A stretch of 11,997 nucleotides of DNA from an uncultured archaeon. Lineage in GTDB: Archaea; Thermoproteota; CALKCG01; B24. The position numbers and the translations under genes were made by a program. The stretch is taken from assembly GCA_938082915.1 (NCBI GenBank), contig CALKCG010000107.1, forward strand, positions 1 to 11,997. Reading direction: 5' to 3'. Of the stretch, positions 1 to 6,299 are shown piece after piece. Position 1 is the first letter of the stretch, and each line of letters opens with the position of its first letter. The notes under the pieces are model-generated. The model worked only from the letters and a program-made list of their open reading frames with translations, had not been told where the DNA came from and searched no databases.

Positions 1-384
1 GGAAACTTCATTCTAAAGCCAGCTATAAGGTACTTAAACCTCAACTACTCAGATTTCAAGGTAATACTTGTCCCCGAACAAGTATACGGAGGCCCGGTGA
101 AGGGGATTTTTGAGACGGCTAACGATTTACACGCTGGAGAACAGGAGACATCTCTACTTCTATATATTAAGCCAGACACAGTTAGGGGGATTGCGGAAGG
201 CTATGAGCCGAGCGTAGATAGGGGAATGCTGGATTACCTGCCTATGCTTAAGATATCTCCAACAGGCGTATGGGGTAATCCATCTAAGGCTGATAGGATT
301 AAAGGTGAGAAGGCTTTTAAAGCCATTGTAGAATCTATAGTTGACTATATCAAGGACATTGTAAAAACGTTAAACCTACTATAG
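1..384 (+). CDS. Creatininase-family amidohydrolase, 3' part (5' end outside the window)
   Basis: The frame is open from the first base and gives 127 C-terminal residues; the GTG at 97 is internal, because coding sequence continues upstream of it. Visible hallmarks are Gly-Asn at the very start (the end of the family's GN(GG)N block), the metal-site motif DLHAGEQETS at fragment residues 42-51 with His44 and the glutamates at 47 and 49, and the C-terminal GVWGNPSKA block typical of creatininase proteins. The family hydrolyses linear or cyclic amide bonds with a divalent metal. Archaeal members include ArfB, the formamide hydrolase of the riboflavin/F420 pathway, and this could be ArfB, but the fragment lacks the N-terminal metal ligands needed to argue that. 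The stop codon TAG overlaps the TAG of the convergent aldolase gene by 6 bases. Family call is firm; substrate unknown. Confidence 0.85.
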   Translation, partial: GNFILKPAIRYLNLNYSDFKVILVPEQVYGGPVKGIFETANDLHAGEQETSLLLYIKPDTVRGIAEGYEPSVDRGMLDYLPMLKISPTGVWGNPSKADRIKGEKAFKAIVESIVDYIKDIVKTLNLL

Positions 385-1299
385 TAAACCAGACTTTTTA
401 AGAACATTTCTCACAGCTTTACGCTCCGCCTCAGATATTGGAGTTAAAGGCGGTCTAACGTAGGCTTTCTTTAAAACCCCTAGCATTACGAGTGCTTCCT
501 TAAGCCTAGCTCTGTAATTTCTGACAGGGGGCATGAAAATTACGTCTGCCAGAGGTTTTATCCTCTCAGATATTTCAAAAGCCTTATTATAATCTCTTCT
601 CTTAACGCTATCTATCATCTCTATCTGTAAATCCGTGGCTATTGTTCCAAACCCAAGCAATCCTCCGTCAGCACCTAAGATGAAAGATTCGAGTATAAAG
701 TTGTCATTACCCGTAAGCACGTAGACTTTCCTCTTCAACGAGGAAATCACTCTAAGCGTCTCCGTAAACTTCCTAGCGTTAAAACTCGCCTCCTTAATAG
801 CGACCACGCCATCAACTTCAAACAGTTTCTTCAAAGCCTGCTTAGAGTATTCAACACCTCCAAGAGCTCTTTGAAGCTGAAACGCTATGAGAGGTATTCT
901 AACGGCTTCGGAAACAGCCTTATGATAGTTATACGGGATCACCGGGTCTAGAGGAACACCAGCATAAGCAGGTATTGGAAAAATGAGAAGCGCATCTGCA
1001 CCAGACTCCTCAAGCATCTTAGCGTTTTTAACAGCTTCATCAGTAAACCTTGCCGATAAGCCTGCAACTATAGGTATACGTCTCTTAAGCTCTTCCCTAC
1101 AGGTTTCAACGACTTTAAGCTGTTCTTCAAAATAGAGGTGTAGACCCTCGCCCGTATCGACGTTCACAGCTAAACCACTCACCCTGAAGCGGGAAATCCA
1201 GTCTATGTACCTTCTAAGTTCATCTTCATCCACTTTGAAGTTTTCGTCCATAGGTAGAACGGTCGCAGGTATAAGCCCCTCAAAAAGCCCACTCTTCAA
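379..1299 (-). CDS. DapA/NanA-superfamily (class I) aldolase with altered active site
   Basis: A 306-residue (beta/alpha)8 protein of the dihydrodipicolinate synthase/N-acetylneuraminate lyase family; the length is normal. I chose the TTG at 1299, because GGTGG lies 5 bases upstream, the same arrangement as nagB in this window; GTG at 1311 would add MVVV. The Schiff-base lysine is Lys169 in VVAIKEAS. GNDNFILESFILGADG and the C-terminal RPPLTPISEAERKAV block also fit the family. The region equivalent to DapA's Tyr-containing YNVPxRTG reads AFQLQRALGG, so the catalytic Tyr appears to be Phe140. The GTTGE loop reads VDTGEG, so the first Thr becomes Asp48. True DapA activity is therefore unlikely; another 2-keto acid aldolase or dehydratase is more plausible. 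A TATA-like TTATAAC lies just upstream (1316-1323), but co-transcription with the L13e gene is also possible. Confidence 0.85.
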   Translation of the reverse strand: MKSGLFEGLIPATVLPMDENFKVDEDELRRYIDWISRFRVSGLAVNVDTGEGLHLYFEEQLKVVETCREELKRRIPIVAGLSARFTDEAVKNAKMLEESGADALLIFPIPAYAGVPLDPVIPYNYHKAVSEAVRIPLIAFQLQRALGGVEYSKQALKKLFEVDGVVAIKEASFNARKFTETLRVISSLKRKVYVLTGNDNFILESFILGADGGLLGFGTIATDLQIEMIDSVKRRDYNKAFEISERIKPLADVIFMPPVRNYRARLKEALVMLGVLKKAYVRPPLTPISEAERKAVRNVLKKSGLL

Positions 1300-1332
1300 A
1301 ACAACCACCACATAAAGTTATAATCCGTCGAC

Positions 1333-1388
1333 TTTTAGCTTTAGCCTTCAACTCGTTTAAATTTAACGAGAGGTTTTAGCTTTAGCCT
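1333..1388. repeat. 15-bp direct repeat at the end of the L13e gene
   Basis: TTTTAGCTTTAGCCT occurs at 1333-1347 and again at 1374-1388, 41 bases apart. One copy encodes the EEAKAKT tail of L13e; the other lies just beyond its stop codon, in the spacer before the aldolase. It looks like a small duplication of the gene's 3' end. Confidence 0.7.
1352..1370. repeat. Inverted repeat spanning the L13e stop codon
   Basis: CTCGTT (1352-1357) and AACGAG (1365-1370) are perfect inverted copies around a 7-base AT loop. The structure covers the TAA stop of the L13e gene. It could be a weak processing or termination signal between L13e and the aldolase; no T-tract follows it. Confidence 0.4.
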
Positions 1389-1611
1389 CCTCCTCGATAG
1401 CCCTTAGAAAACGCTTTAAAGCTTCAACGTTATCCTTCCTAGTGCTTCGACGCCTAGTGTCAACGTATAGTCCAAGCATTCTAGCTTTATTTACGGATAA
1501 ACCAGCTTCTTTAAGCTCGCCGATGCTAAAGCCTCTGCCTTCTCTAAAACCGTAACCTGCTTTGGGAATTTTAACTACAGGTTTAAGTAAAACATCATCT
1601 AATTTCTCCAT
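1363..1611 (-). CDS. rpl13e: Large-subunit ribosomal protein eL13 (L13e), archaeal short form
   Basis: An 82-residue basic protein. The block KIPKAGYGFREGRGFSIGELKEAGL at residues 15-39, followed by NKARMLGLYVDTRRRSTR at 41-58, is the conserved core of eL13: a glycine- and arginine-rich segment, then the SxxELKxAG helix, then (I/L)xVDxRRR. A charged helix rich in Glu/Lys/Ala follows. The length is that of archaeal versions, which lack the eukaryotic extensions. eL13 binds 23S rRNA in the 50S subunit and has a patchy distribution in archaea, mainly TACK and Asgard lineages, which supports the taxonomic reading of this window. The ATG start is preceded by GGTGG with a 4-base spacer (1616-1620). 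The aldolase gene follows on the same strand after about 60 bases. Confidence 0.9.
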   Translation of the reverse strand: MEKLDDVLLKPVVKIPKAGYGFREGRGFSIGELKEAGLSVNKARMLGLYVDTRRRSTRKDNVEALKRFLRAIEEEAKAKTSR

Positions 1612-1655
1612 TAGACCACCCTAAAATCGACTAGCAGACAGAGTAATTGGGAGGG

Positions 1656-1664
1656 TATTATTAA
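1656..1664 (-). promoter_or_regulatory. Candidate TATA box of the L13e gene
   Basis: On the minus strand TTAATAATA reads about 45 bases upstream of the ATG. A start of transcription about 26 bases further on (near 1634) would give a leader of about 23 bases containing the GGTGG ribosome-binding site. Directly upstream is a perfect hairpin, GGTTA-CACT-TAACC (1665-1678 on the plus strand), which could be an operator covering the TFB-recognition element. Confidence 0.4.
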
Positions 1665-1707
1665 GGTTACACTTAACCACTCGGATGATTCTCCAATGAA
1701 CTGATGG

Positions 1708-2433
1708 TTAAAGTAATGATGCGGCCTTCTTATCTATTATGAAGAGGCAATCCGGGTGATCTTGAAGGGCTGATGCAGGAACCATAATTGTTTTAGGTCC
1801 TTTAATAGCCTTAGATACGGCCTCTGCCTTAGCTTCTCCAGATGCTAGTAGGATTATGCGTTTTGCCTCCATTATTGTTGCAATGCCCATCGTTATCGCA
1901 TGTGTTGGAACTTCACCTAGAGACTTGAAAAACCTTGCGTTATCCATCCTGGTCTGTTCTGAAAGTTTAACTACACGCGTCCTAGAATCGAACGGTGAAC
2001 CAGGCTCATTAAAGCCTATATGCCCATTCCTCCCTATTCCGAGAAGCTGAAGATCTATACCACCAGCCTGTTTAATACTATCCTCATACCTACGGCATTC
2101 CTCCTCCAAGTCTTCAGCCACACCATTAGGTATGTGAATGTTATCTCTTTTAACGTCTACAGGGTTGAAAAGGTTTTGAAACATGTAGTAGTGGTAGCTT
2201 TGAGGGTGATCAGGCGATAGGCCTACGTATTCATCTAAGTTGAACGTTGAAACTTTTGAAAAGCTCAACCCCTCCATTCTATGCATCCGAATAAGCTCCC
2301 TGTAGCATCCAATTGGAGTGCTACCCGTAGCAAATCCTAAAACAGCGTCAGGCTTGGATCTGATCGTTTCCGCTACTTTCAACGCCGCTTCAAGACTAAC
2401 CTCCTCATAGTTCCTAACGACCAAGACTATCAA
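1708..2433 (-). CDS. nagB: Glucosamine-6-phosphate deaminase, Bacillus-type
   Basis: Converts glucosamine-6-phosphate to fructose-6-phosphate and ammonia, feeding amino sugars into glycolysis. The protein is 241 residues from the TTG at 2433, matching the roughly 242 of B. subtilis NagB; an open extension to 2517 is possible but has no family match. The chosen TTG has GGTGG 5 bases upstream. Motifs in order: the GFATGSTPIG phosphate loop (33-42), TFNLDEYVGL with the proton-abstracting Asp67, and LLGIGRNGHIGFNEPG with His138 and Glu143. Asn136 stands where E. coli has Asp141, as in the B. subtilis enzyme, so this does not imply inactivity. Also present are MGIATIMEAKR and PASALQDHPD. The protein follows the Gram-positive form closely, so lateral acquisition is possible. 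Confidence 0.93.
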   Translation of the reverse strand: MIVLVVRNYEEVSLEAALKVAETIRSKPDAVLGFATGSTPIGCYRELIRMHRMEGLSFSKVSTFNLDEYVGLSPDHPQSYHYYMFQNLFNPVDVKRDNIHIPNGVAEDLEEECRRYEDSIKQAGGIDLQLLGIGRNGHIGFNEPGSPFDSRTRVVKLSEQTRMDNARFFKSLGEVPTHAITMGIATIMEAKRIILLASGEAKAEAVSKAIKGPKTIMVPASALQDHPDCLFIIDKKAASLL

Positions 2434-2468
2434 CAAACCCACCTTACTAAAGAGAGAAGACTTAGGAA

Positions 2469-2480
2469 TGTTAAAAGTTT
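2469..2480 (-). promoter_or_regulatory. Candidate promoter of nagB
   Basis: On the minus strand an A-rich TFB-like segment and CTTTTAACA form a TATA box centred near 2473. A transcript starting about 26 bases downstream (about 2447) would place GGTGG (2439-2443) and then TTG (2433) right behind a leader of about 14 bases. This agrees with the shorter nagB start. Confidence 0.45.
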
Positions 2481-2593
2481 TGTTCAATGAAACATAGCTC
2501 AGAACTCTATTGAGCAAGAGCTTGAATATCGCTTACTTGGAAAGTATGGAAATAGCTGAATGAGAAGAATGGTGGAAAGGCTTGGATTGCGGT

Positions 2594-2615
2594 AATTCTG
2601 AGGGTTATCAGAATT
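2594..2615. repeat. Perfect 8-bp inverted repeat between elp3 and nagB
   Basis: AATTCTGA (2594-2601), a 6-base loop GGGTTA, and TCAGAATT (2608-2615). Two further G-T wobble pairs extend it in RNA form. It sits in the 215-base gap between the elp3 stop and the nagB start. It could be an RNA structure in the elp3 3' untranslated region or an upstream operator of nagB. No T-tract follows on the minus strand, so an intrinsic terminator is not evident. Confidence 0.6.
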
Positions 2616-2648
2616 GTAGTCGTTGAAATGAATAGCGTCTTAAGCCGC

Positions 2649-4232
2649 TCATGTTAGAATTTTACTTACGTATGGACCGTCATCAACGTAGCCGAGTTGT
2701 TTATAATACCCTTTAACTCCTAAACCACTAATAACTAGAAGCTTACGCTTATCGAATTCCTCAGCCGCTATCCGTTCAGCTTCCTCTAGAAGACTTCTCC
2801 CGTAATTCTTATGTTGCCATCCATCTTCACGTTTAAATCCAACTGGAACCATAGGTCCATACACGTGTAGCTCTCTCACTATAGCGGCATTTTCCACCTC
2901 TCGTCTATGAGACTTCTCAGAAGGTATTCTCAATCTGAGTAGGGCGATGAGAATATCGTTCTCTACGTCTTCAAAGGAGAGGAAAACCTCATGTCCCATG
3001 CTTGCCTCATAATCTGTCCTTAGAAGCTCTATATTTGCTATATCTGGTTTAACTCTGTATTTCATATTGGAGTGCCCGACTTCACGGCATCTTATGCATC
3101 TACACTTCAACCCTTTAGATTCAAGCTTCTTCTCAACAAGCTCTCTTAGATTGCTATGTTTAACCCCGTCGACTATTAGAGGGGCTGGTATATCTCTTTG
3201 AACCCTCTGAACCCTGACGTATCTAGGGATTTCTCTAAAAGCCTCAGCTAAAACCTCTACAACGGCATCCTCATCATAGGGCTTATACAATCCTTTAACC
3301 CACATATCGTAGAGCTTCGTACCCTCTATAACGAGGCACGGATATATTTTGAGGGCATCTGGTCTGAAAGATGGATTCCTAAATATTTCTCTGAACATTT
3401 CTAAATCTCTATCAGGATTAGACCCTGGTAGATTTGGCATGAGATGATATGTGACTTTTAAACCAGCATCCTTAGCTATTCTCGTCGCTTCAATAACCTC
3501 TCTTAAACCATGTCCACGATTTATAAGCCTGTATACGTCTTCGTAAATTGTTTGAACACCAAGTTCGACCCTCGTAACGCCGAGGCTGAGCATTTCATCA
3601 ACATAATTCTCCGTACACCAGTCCGGACGGGTTTCTACAGTTATACCTGAAACTTTTATAGAGGATTTCTCAGCCAGTTTTTTAGCTTCTTCAAGATCGC
3701 GGGATTCTACACCATTCAGAGCGTCTAAGCACCTTTTCATAAACCAAATCCTGTAGTCTAATGGTAATGCCGTATGCGTTCCACCTAAAATTATTAGTTC
3801 AACCTTATCTACTGAATGTCCTATGGCTTTAAGTTGATTTATACGGCTGACTATCTGTCTATATGGATCATAATTATACTGTATACCTCTAAGGGTGGCC
3901 GGTTCGTGACCAGTATAGCTTTGAGGGACCCCCCTACTCGGACCACCTGGACAGTATATGCAGGGCTCGTCTTTAGGACATGGAAATGGTGCAGTCATCA
4001 CGGCGATAATTGTAACACCGCTTATAGTTCTCGTCTTCTTACGCTTGAGAACTTCTAGGAGTTTCTCTTCACCAGGCTTTAGACTCTTTATCAGTTCAGA
4101 GTTGCTTGGAATTCTGTTTAAGTTTAAAAGCTTGCAGACTTCAAACTTAACTTTCTCAACATCTCCCATAGATGGGTTTTTCATAATTAATAGCCGCTCT
4201 ATTATAGCCCTCGAGGCATCAGTCATATTCAT
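2649..4232 (-). CDS. elp3: Elp3: radical-SAM/GNAT enzyme for tRNA wobble-uridine modification
   Basis: A 527-residue archaeal Elp3, full length. Elp3 makes the cm5U34 modification on tRNA; in archaea it works without the other Elongator subunits. Order of parts: an N-terminal tRNA-binding segment (about 1-75); a radical-SAM core with the cluster cysteines Cys85, Cys91 and Cys94 in CPKDEPCIYCPGG (one residue longer than the usual CPHGxC spacing); ILGGTHTALP (148-157); ITVETRPDW (197-205); ELGVQTIYEDV (223-233). A zinc-site linker follows (CRCIRC, 377-382), then a GNAT acetyl-CoA domain with QHKNYGRSLLEEAERIA (473-489) and GVKGYYKQLGY (505-515). The ATG has no clear ribosome-binding site; a leader of about 60 bases from the palindromic TATA region upstream is the best guess. 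The stop codon is TGA. Divergent from the ArsA-like gene. Confidence 0.96.
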   Translation of the reverse strand: MNMTDASRAIIERLLIMKNPSMGDVEKVKFEVCKLLNLNRIPSNSELIKSLKPGEEKLLEVLKRKKTRTISGVTIIAVMTAPFPCPKDEPCIYCPGGPSRGVPQSYTGHEPATLRGIQYNYDPYRQIVSRINQLKAIGHSVDKVELIILGGTHTALPLDYRIWFMKRCLDALNGVESRDLEEAKKLAEKSSIKVSGITVETRPDWCTENYVDEMLSLGVTRVELGVQTIYEDVYRLINRGHGLREVIEATRIAKDAGLKVTYHLMPNLPGSNPDRDLEMFREIFRNPSFRPDALKIYPCLVIEGTKLYDMWVKGLYKPYDEDAVVEVLAEAFREIPRYVRVQRVQRDIPAPLIVDGVKHSNLRELVEKKLESKGLKCRCIRCREVGHSNMKYRVKPDIANIELLRTDYEASMGHEVFLSFEDVENDILIALLRLRIPSEKSHRREVENAAIVRELHVYGPMVPVGFKREDGWQHKNYGRSLLEEAERIAAEEFDKRKLLVISGLGVKGYYKQLGYVDDGPYVSKILT

Positions 4233-4274
4233 GATTTAAAGCCAAAAACTTTGAGAAAAACCTTCTCCTCAGGA

Positions 4275-4291
4275 TCATCTAAAGAAGATGA
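4275..4291. repeat. Hairpin in the presumed elp3 leader
   Basis: TCATCT (4275-4280), loop AAAGA, AGATGA (4286-4291): a perfect 6-bp stem in the divergent region between elp3 and the ArsA-like gene, about 43 bases upstream of the elp3 ATG. If elp3 is transcribed from the palindromic TATA region, this would lie in its 5' untranslated region. Confidence 0.4.
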
Positions 4292-4312
4292 CTGTATCAG
4301 TTTGAAAGTAAA

Positions 4313-4324
4313 ACTTTTAAAAGT
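4313..4324. promoter_or_regulatory. Palindromic TATA region between the divergent elp3 and arsA-like genes
   Basis: ACTTTTAAAAGT is a perfect 12-base palindrome and reads as a TATA box on both strands. On the plus strand, transcription starting near 4344 gives a leader of about 14 bases carrying GGAG just before the ATG at 4358. On the minus strand a start near 4293 would give elp3 a leader of about 60 bases. Flanking AAAGT/ACTTT blocks extend the symmetry imperfectly. It may be a bidirectional promoter, or an operator overlapping the TATA box. Confidence 0.45.
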
Positions 4325-4357
4325 AACTTTTTCTAATAAATAATTTAGTGTAGGAGA

Positions 4358-5314
4358 ATGAAAACACTAGAGGAGTACATTCTTCCGAGAGAGAATAGGA
4401 GGTTCATATTCTTCGGCGGAAAAGGCGGTGTTGGCAAGAGTAGTCTAGCGGCGGCTACAGCCTTCTGGTTGGCTGAAAGTGGATTTAAAACCCTACTTGC
4501 ATCCACTGATATGCAAAAGAGTCAGAACGATATTTTCCAACGAGATATAGGCAGTGAGGAGACGCAGATCTCTGAAGTTGAAAACCTTTGGGTAGTCAAT
4601 GTTGACCCCAAGGAGAGTATAAGAAAGCACCAGCTTGAGGTTTTAAAACGTATAGAATCGATTAAAGATCTCTCGGCGGAGAAAATTAGCGAGTCTGAAA
4701 TAGCGTTTCTGAAAGAGTATTGGGAGAAAAACCCTGTTCTCCCCTGTGAAACAGCATCCTATAACGTTTTCATACACTACATGAACAATGATCAATATGA
4801 CGCTGTTGTGTTCGATACTGCACCGGGATACCATAATCTTGAAATGGTGAACTACCCATGGCGTTACGTCTACAATCTTGAAATGGCTATAGCTGCAAAA
4901 AGAGAAGTAGTGGATTTAACTGGTAAAGTAGCTGAGCTTAAGCTTCTTGAGAGACTTAGAGATGAAAGCTATTCAGCTATAAAAAAGCTTGCTTCTGACC
5001 AGACGGTCTACTTCGTAGTTACACACCCTGAAATGTTACCGGTTTATGAAGTTAAAAGAATTCAAGATAGTTTAATACCATATGGTATTAAAGTTAAAGG
5101 CATTTTCATAAATTCCGTGCTCCCAGAAGAACACTGTAAAAGTGGCTTCTTCCTTAGACGTAAACTTTTACAGGATAAATACATAAACCTGGTTAAAAAA
5201 GAGTTTAGCGATATACCTATAGTTGAAGTCCCCCTTTTAGATACAGAAGTCGTCGGCTTAGAAAACGTTAAAAGACTAGCGTTCTTAATATATGGTGGTT
5301 CACGTAAAGGGTGA
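4358..5314 (+). CDS. GET3/ArsA-family ATPase with degenerate CxxC
   Basis: A 318-residue SIMIBI-class ATPase. GGKGGVGKSS (20-29) is the deviant Walker A with its signature lysine. STDMQKSQND (49-58) is switch I, where the family usually has DPAHS. FDTAPGYHNLE (152-162) is switch II, and FINSVLPEEHCKSG (250-263) gives the adenine-contact Asn. RRKLLQDKY (267-275) and VPLLDTEVVG (291-300) match the conserved C-terminal GET3 blocks. The zinc-binding CxxC of GET3 is half lost: Cys260 remains and position 263 is Gly. Family members target tail-anchored membrane proteins (GET3) or power arsenite export (ArsA); no arsenite pump gene is visible here. The TGA stop lies inside the ribosome-binding site of the next gene, so the two are translationally coupled. 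Confidence 0.88.
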   Translation: MKTLEEYILPRENRRFIFFGGKGGVGKSSLAAATAFWLAESGFKTLLASTDMQKSQNDIFQRDIGSEETQISEVENLWVVNVDPKESIRKHQLEVLKRIESIKDLSAEKISESEIAFLKEYWEKNPVLPCETASYNVFIHYMNNDQYDAVVFDTAPGYHNLEMVNYPWRYVYNLEMAIAAKREVVDLTGKVAELKLLERLRDESYSAIKKLASDQTVYFVVTHPEMLPVYEVKRIQDSLIPYGIKVKGIFINSVLPEEHCKSGFFLRRKLLQDKYINLVKKEFSDIPIVEVPLLDTEVVGLENVKRLAFLIYGGSRKG

Positions 5315-5318
5315 GAAT

Positions 5319-5663
5319 ATGCCCCAAGTTCTTTTAGAGGTTTTTCCAACAGGGCTTTGCGGCTGTGGACGTAGAAGAGAGGAAAACGAAAAGCTTTTTG
5401 CACTTCTACGAGAAGTTAAAAAGGATTTCGGCGAGCGTGTAGAAATCCGTGTAGCCGGATACGGAGAAAGGCTTTTGGAAGCGCAGAAAAGGTTGGCTGA
5501 AATACTTGAGGCAAGTGGGAAGAAGAAGGTTGTTGAAATGGGTCTTGGACCTCAAGTCATGCGGAGCCTAATACCCATAATAGCTATAAATGGTAAAATA
5601 GCATTTGTAACAAGTGTTCCTGGTAAAGAGGAACTTTACGAGCGAATACGTGCAGCTCTCTAA
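5319..5663 (+). CDS. Small thioredoxin-fold-like CxC protein coupled to the ArsA-like ATPase
   Basis: A 114-residue protein. I chose the ATG at 5319 because GGGTGA precedes it by 4 bases; GTG/ATG starts further up would run into the ATPase coding region. The layout suggests a thioredoxin-like fold: strand VLLEVFP, then TGLCGC with Cys14 and Cys16, helix ENEKLFALLREVKKDF, strand VEIRVAGY, helix LLEAQKRLAEILEA, then IPIIAINGKIAFVTSVPGKEELYERI, where the Ile-Pro could be the cis-proline turn before the last strands. NrdH-like redox proteins and the ArsD metallochaperone share this layout; ArsD hands arsenite to ArsA. By position, this could be a metal- or redox-handling partner of the ATPase. 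I do not recognise a named family; the function is inference. Confidence 0.75.
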   Translation: MPQVLLEVFPTGLCGCGRRREENEKLFALLREVKKDFGERVEIRVAGYGERLLEAQKRLAEILEASGKKKVVEMGLGPQVMRSLIPIIAINGKIAFVTSVPGKEELYERIRAAL

Positions 5664-5733
5664 TAACCTACCGATTACCTTAAAAAATATTAACTTAATC
5701 GATGCCCCTTAAACGGGTTTTTAGGTCAAAAAT

Positions 5734-5745
5734 CTTTTTTATTTT
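5734..5745 (+). terminator. T-rich terminator after the ATPase/CxC pair
   Basis: CTTTTTTATTTT lies about 70 bases past the end of the small CxC gene. Archaeal RNA polymerase terminates at such T-tracts on the coding strand without needing a hairpin. Confidence 0.4.
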
Positions 5746-5869
5746 CAACATCGTAGGCCGTTATCAAATTAATAAGCTCTATGAGAAAGCTCCGCCACAA
5801 TTTGAAGATTAGAATTTTAAAGCTTCCCTAGAAGGGCTAAGACACTTCATACGGAGTATTCTAAAGGGG

Positions 5870-5880
5870 AAAAATAAAAA
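5870..5880 (-). terminator. T-rich terminator of the small minus-strand gene
   Basis: The plus strand reads AAAAATAAAAA; on the minus strand this is a T-tract about 25 bases after the TAA of the gene ending at 5903. A weak AGGG/CCCT pairing (in 5882-5896) lies between the stop and the T-tract. Confidence 0.4.
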
Positions 5881-5902
5881 TGAGGGGGGAAAGCCCTGTA
5901 TT

Positions 5903-6268
5903 TTAACTTTGGAAAAGGTCTGGATAGAGTTCTCTAGCCTTTTCTGTAAGGTAGTAGAGTTTAGACCCGGCTGGCCGTCCGATTATACCCTGGGTTATTA
6001 GAAATCTGTAGCCAAGCCGTTTAAGGCCCATTTCTCCGGCAACTTCCCGGCTAAGATTGATCAGTACAGATCTTCTAACGCAGTTTCTCGGGGATTTAAG
6101 GAGCTCCTTAATGATACGACGAGCCAGTTCAGTTCTAGCCTGTTTCAATTTAACTTTGACGTATTTCATACTTATGACTTCAGATACATCAACCCATTTG
6201 CCTTGATAGTATACTTTAACACCTGGTGTTAAAGTGGCTTTAGTAGATTCGGTTGTCATTTTTATCAT
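5903..6268 (-). CDS. Unrecognised 121-residue basic protein, possibly winged-helix DNA-binding
   Basis: I do not recognise a family. From ATG 6268 the protein has a short polar N-terminus, a strand-rich stretch (VKVYYQGKWVDVSEVISMKYVKVKLK, about 18-42), then helices rich in Arg and Lys (ARTELARRIIKELLKSP, about 44-60) and a C-terminal segment ending GRPAGSKLYYLTEKARELYP (98-116). That final part resembles the wing and last helix of small archaeal winged-helix regulators, so DNA binding is a reasonable but unproven guess. Start choice: a strong TATA box (6289-6299) sits about 26 bases upstream of ATG 6268, which predicts a leaderless transcript; TTG 6283 and ATG 6259 are alternatives. It is divergent from the ABC exporter across about 400 AT-rich bases, the usual position for a local regulator. 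Confidence 0.65.
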   Translation of the reverse strand: MIKMTTESTKATLTPGVKVYYQGKWVDVSEVISMKYVKVKLKQARTELARRIIKELLKSPRNCVRRSVLINLSREVAGEMGLKRLGYRFLITQGIIGRPAGSKLYYLTEKARELYPDLFQS

Positions 6269-6288
6269 TTCAATTACAAACAAGGATG

Positions 6289-6299
6289 TTTTATATAAA
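6289..6299 (-). promoter_or_regulatory. TATA box of the small basic protein gene
   Basis: On the minus strand TTTATATAAAA is close to the archaeal TATA consensus. Its centre is about 26 bases before the A of the ATG at 6268, so transcription and translation should start together (a leaderless mRNA). Confidence 0.55.

Noticed and set aside
1836..1843. nagB inactivated by Asp-to-Asn change in the active site
   Set aside because: B. subtilis NagB, as I recall it, carries the same Asn, and the other catalytic residues are intact.
1856..2220. Plus-strand frames inside nagB
   Set aside because: Shadows of a conserved gene on the other strand, with no motif or ribosome-binding site.
2434..2517. 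N-terminal extension of NagB to TTG 2517
   Set aside because: It contains the best TATA box, has no family match, and GGTGG sits correctly in front of TTG 2433.
3816..4239. Plus-strand frames inside elp3
   Set aside because: They are antisense to well-conserved Elp3 motifs and show no recognisable product.
4358..5663. Arsenic resistance operon
   Set aside because: There is no ArsB/ACR3 pump, ArsR or ArsC nearby, and the C-terminal blocks resemble GET3 more than ArsA.
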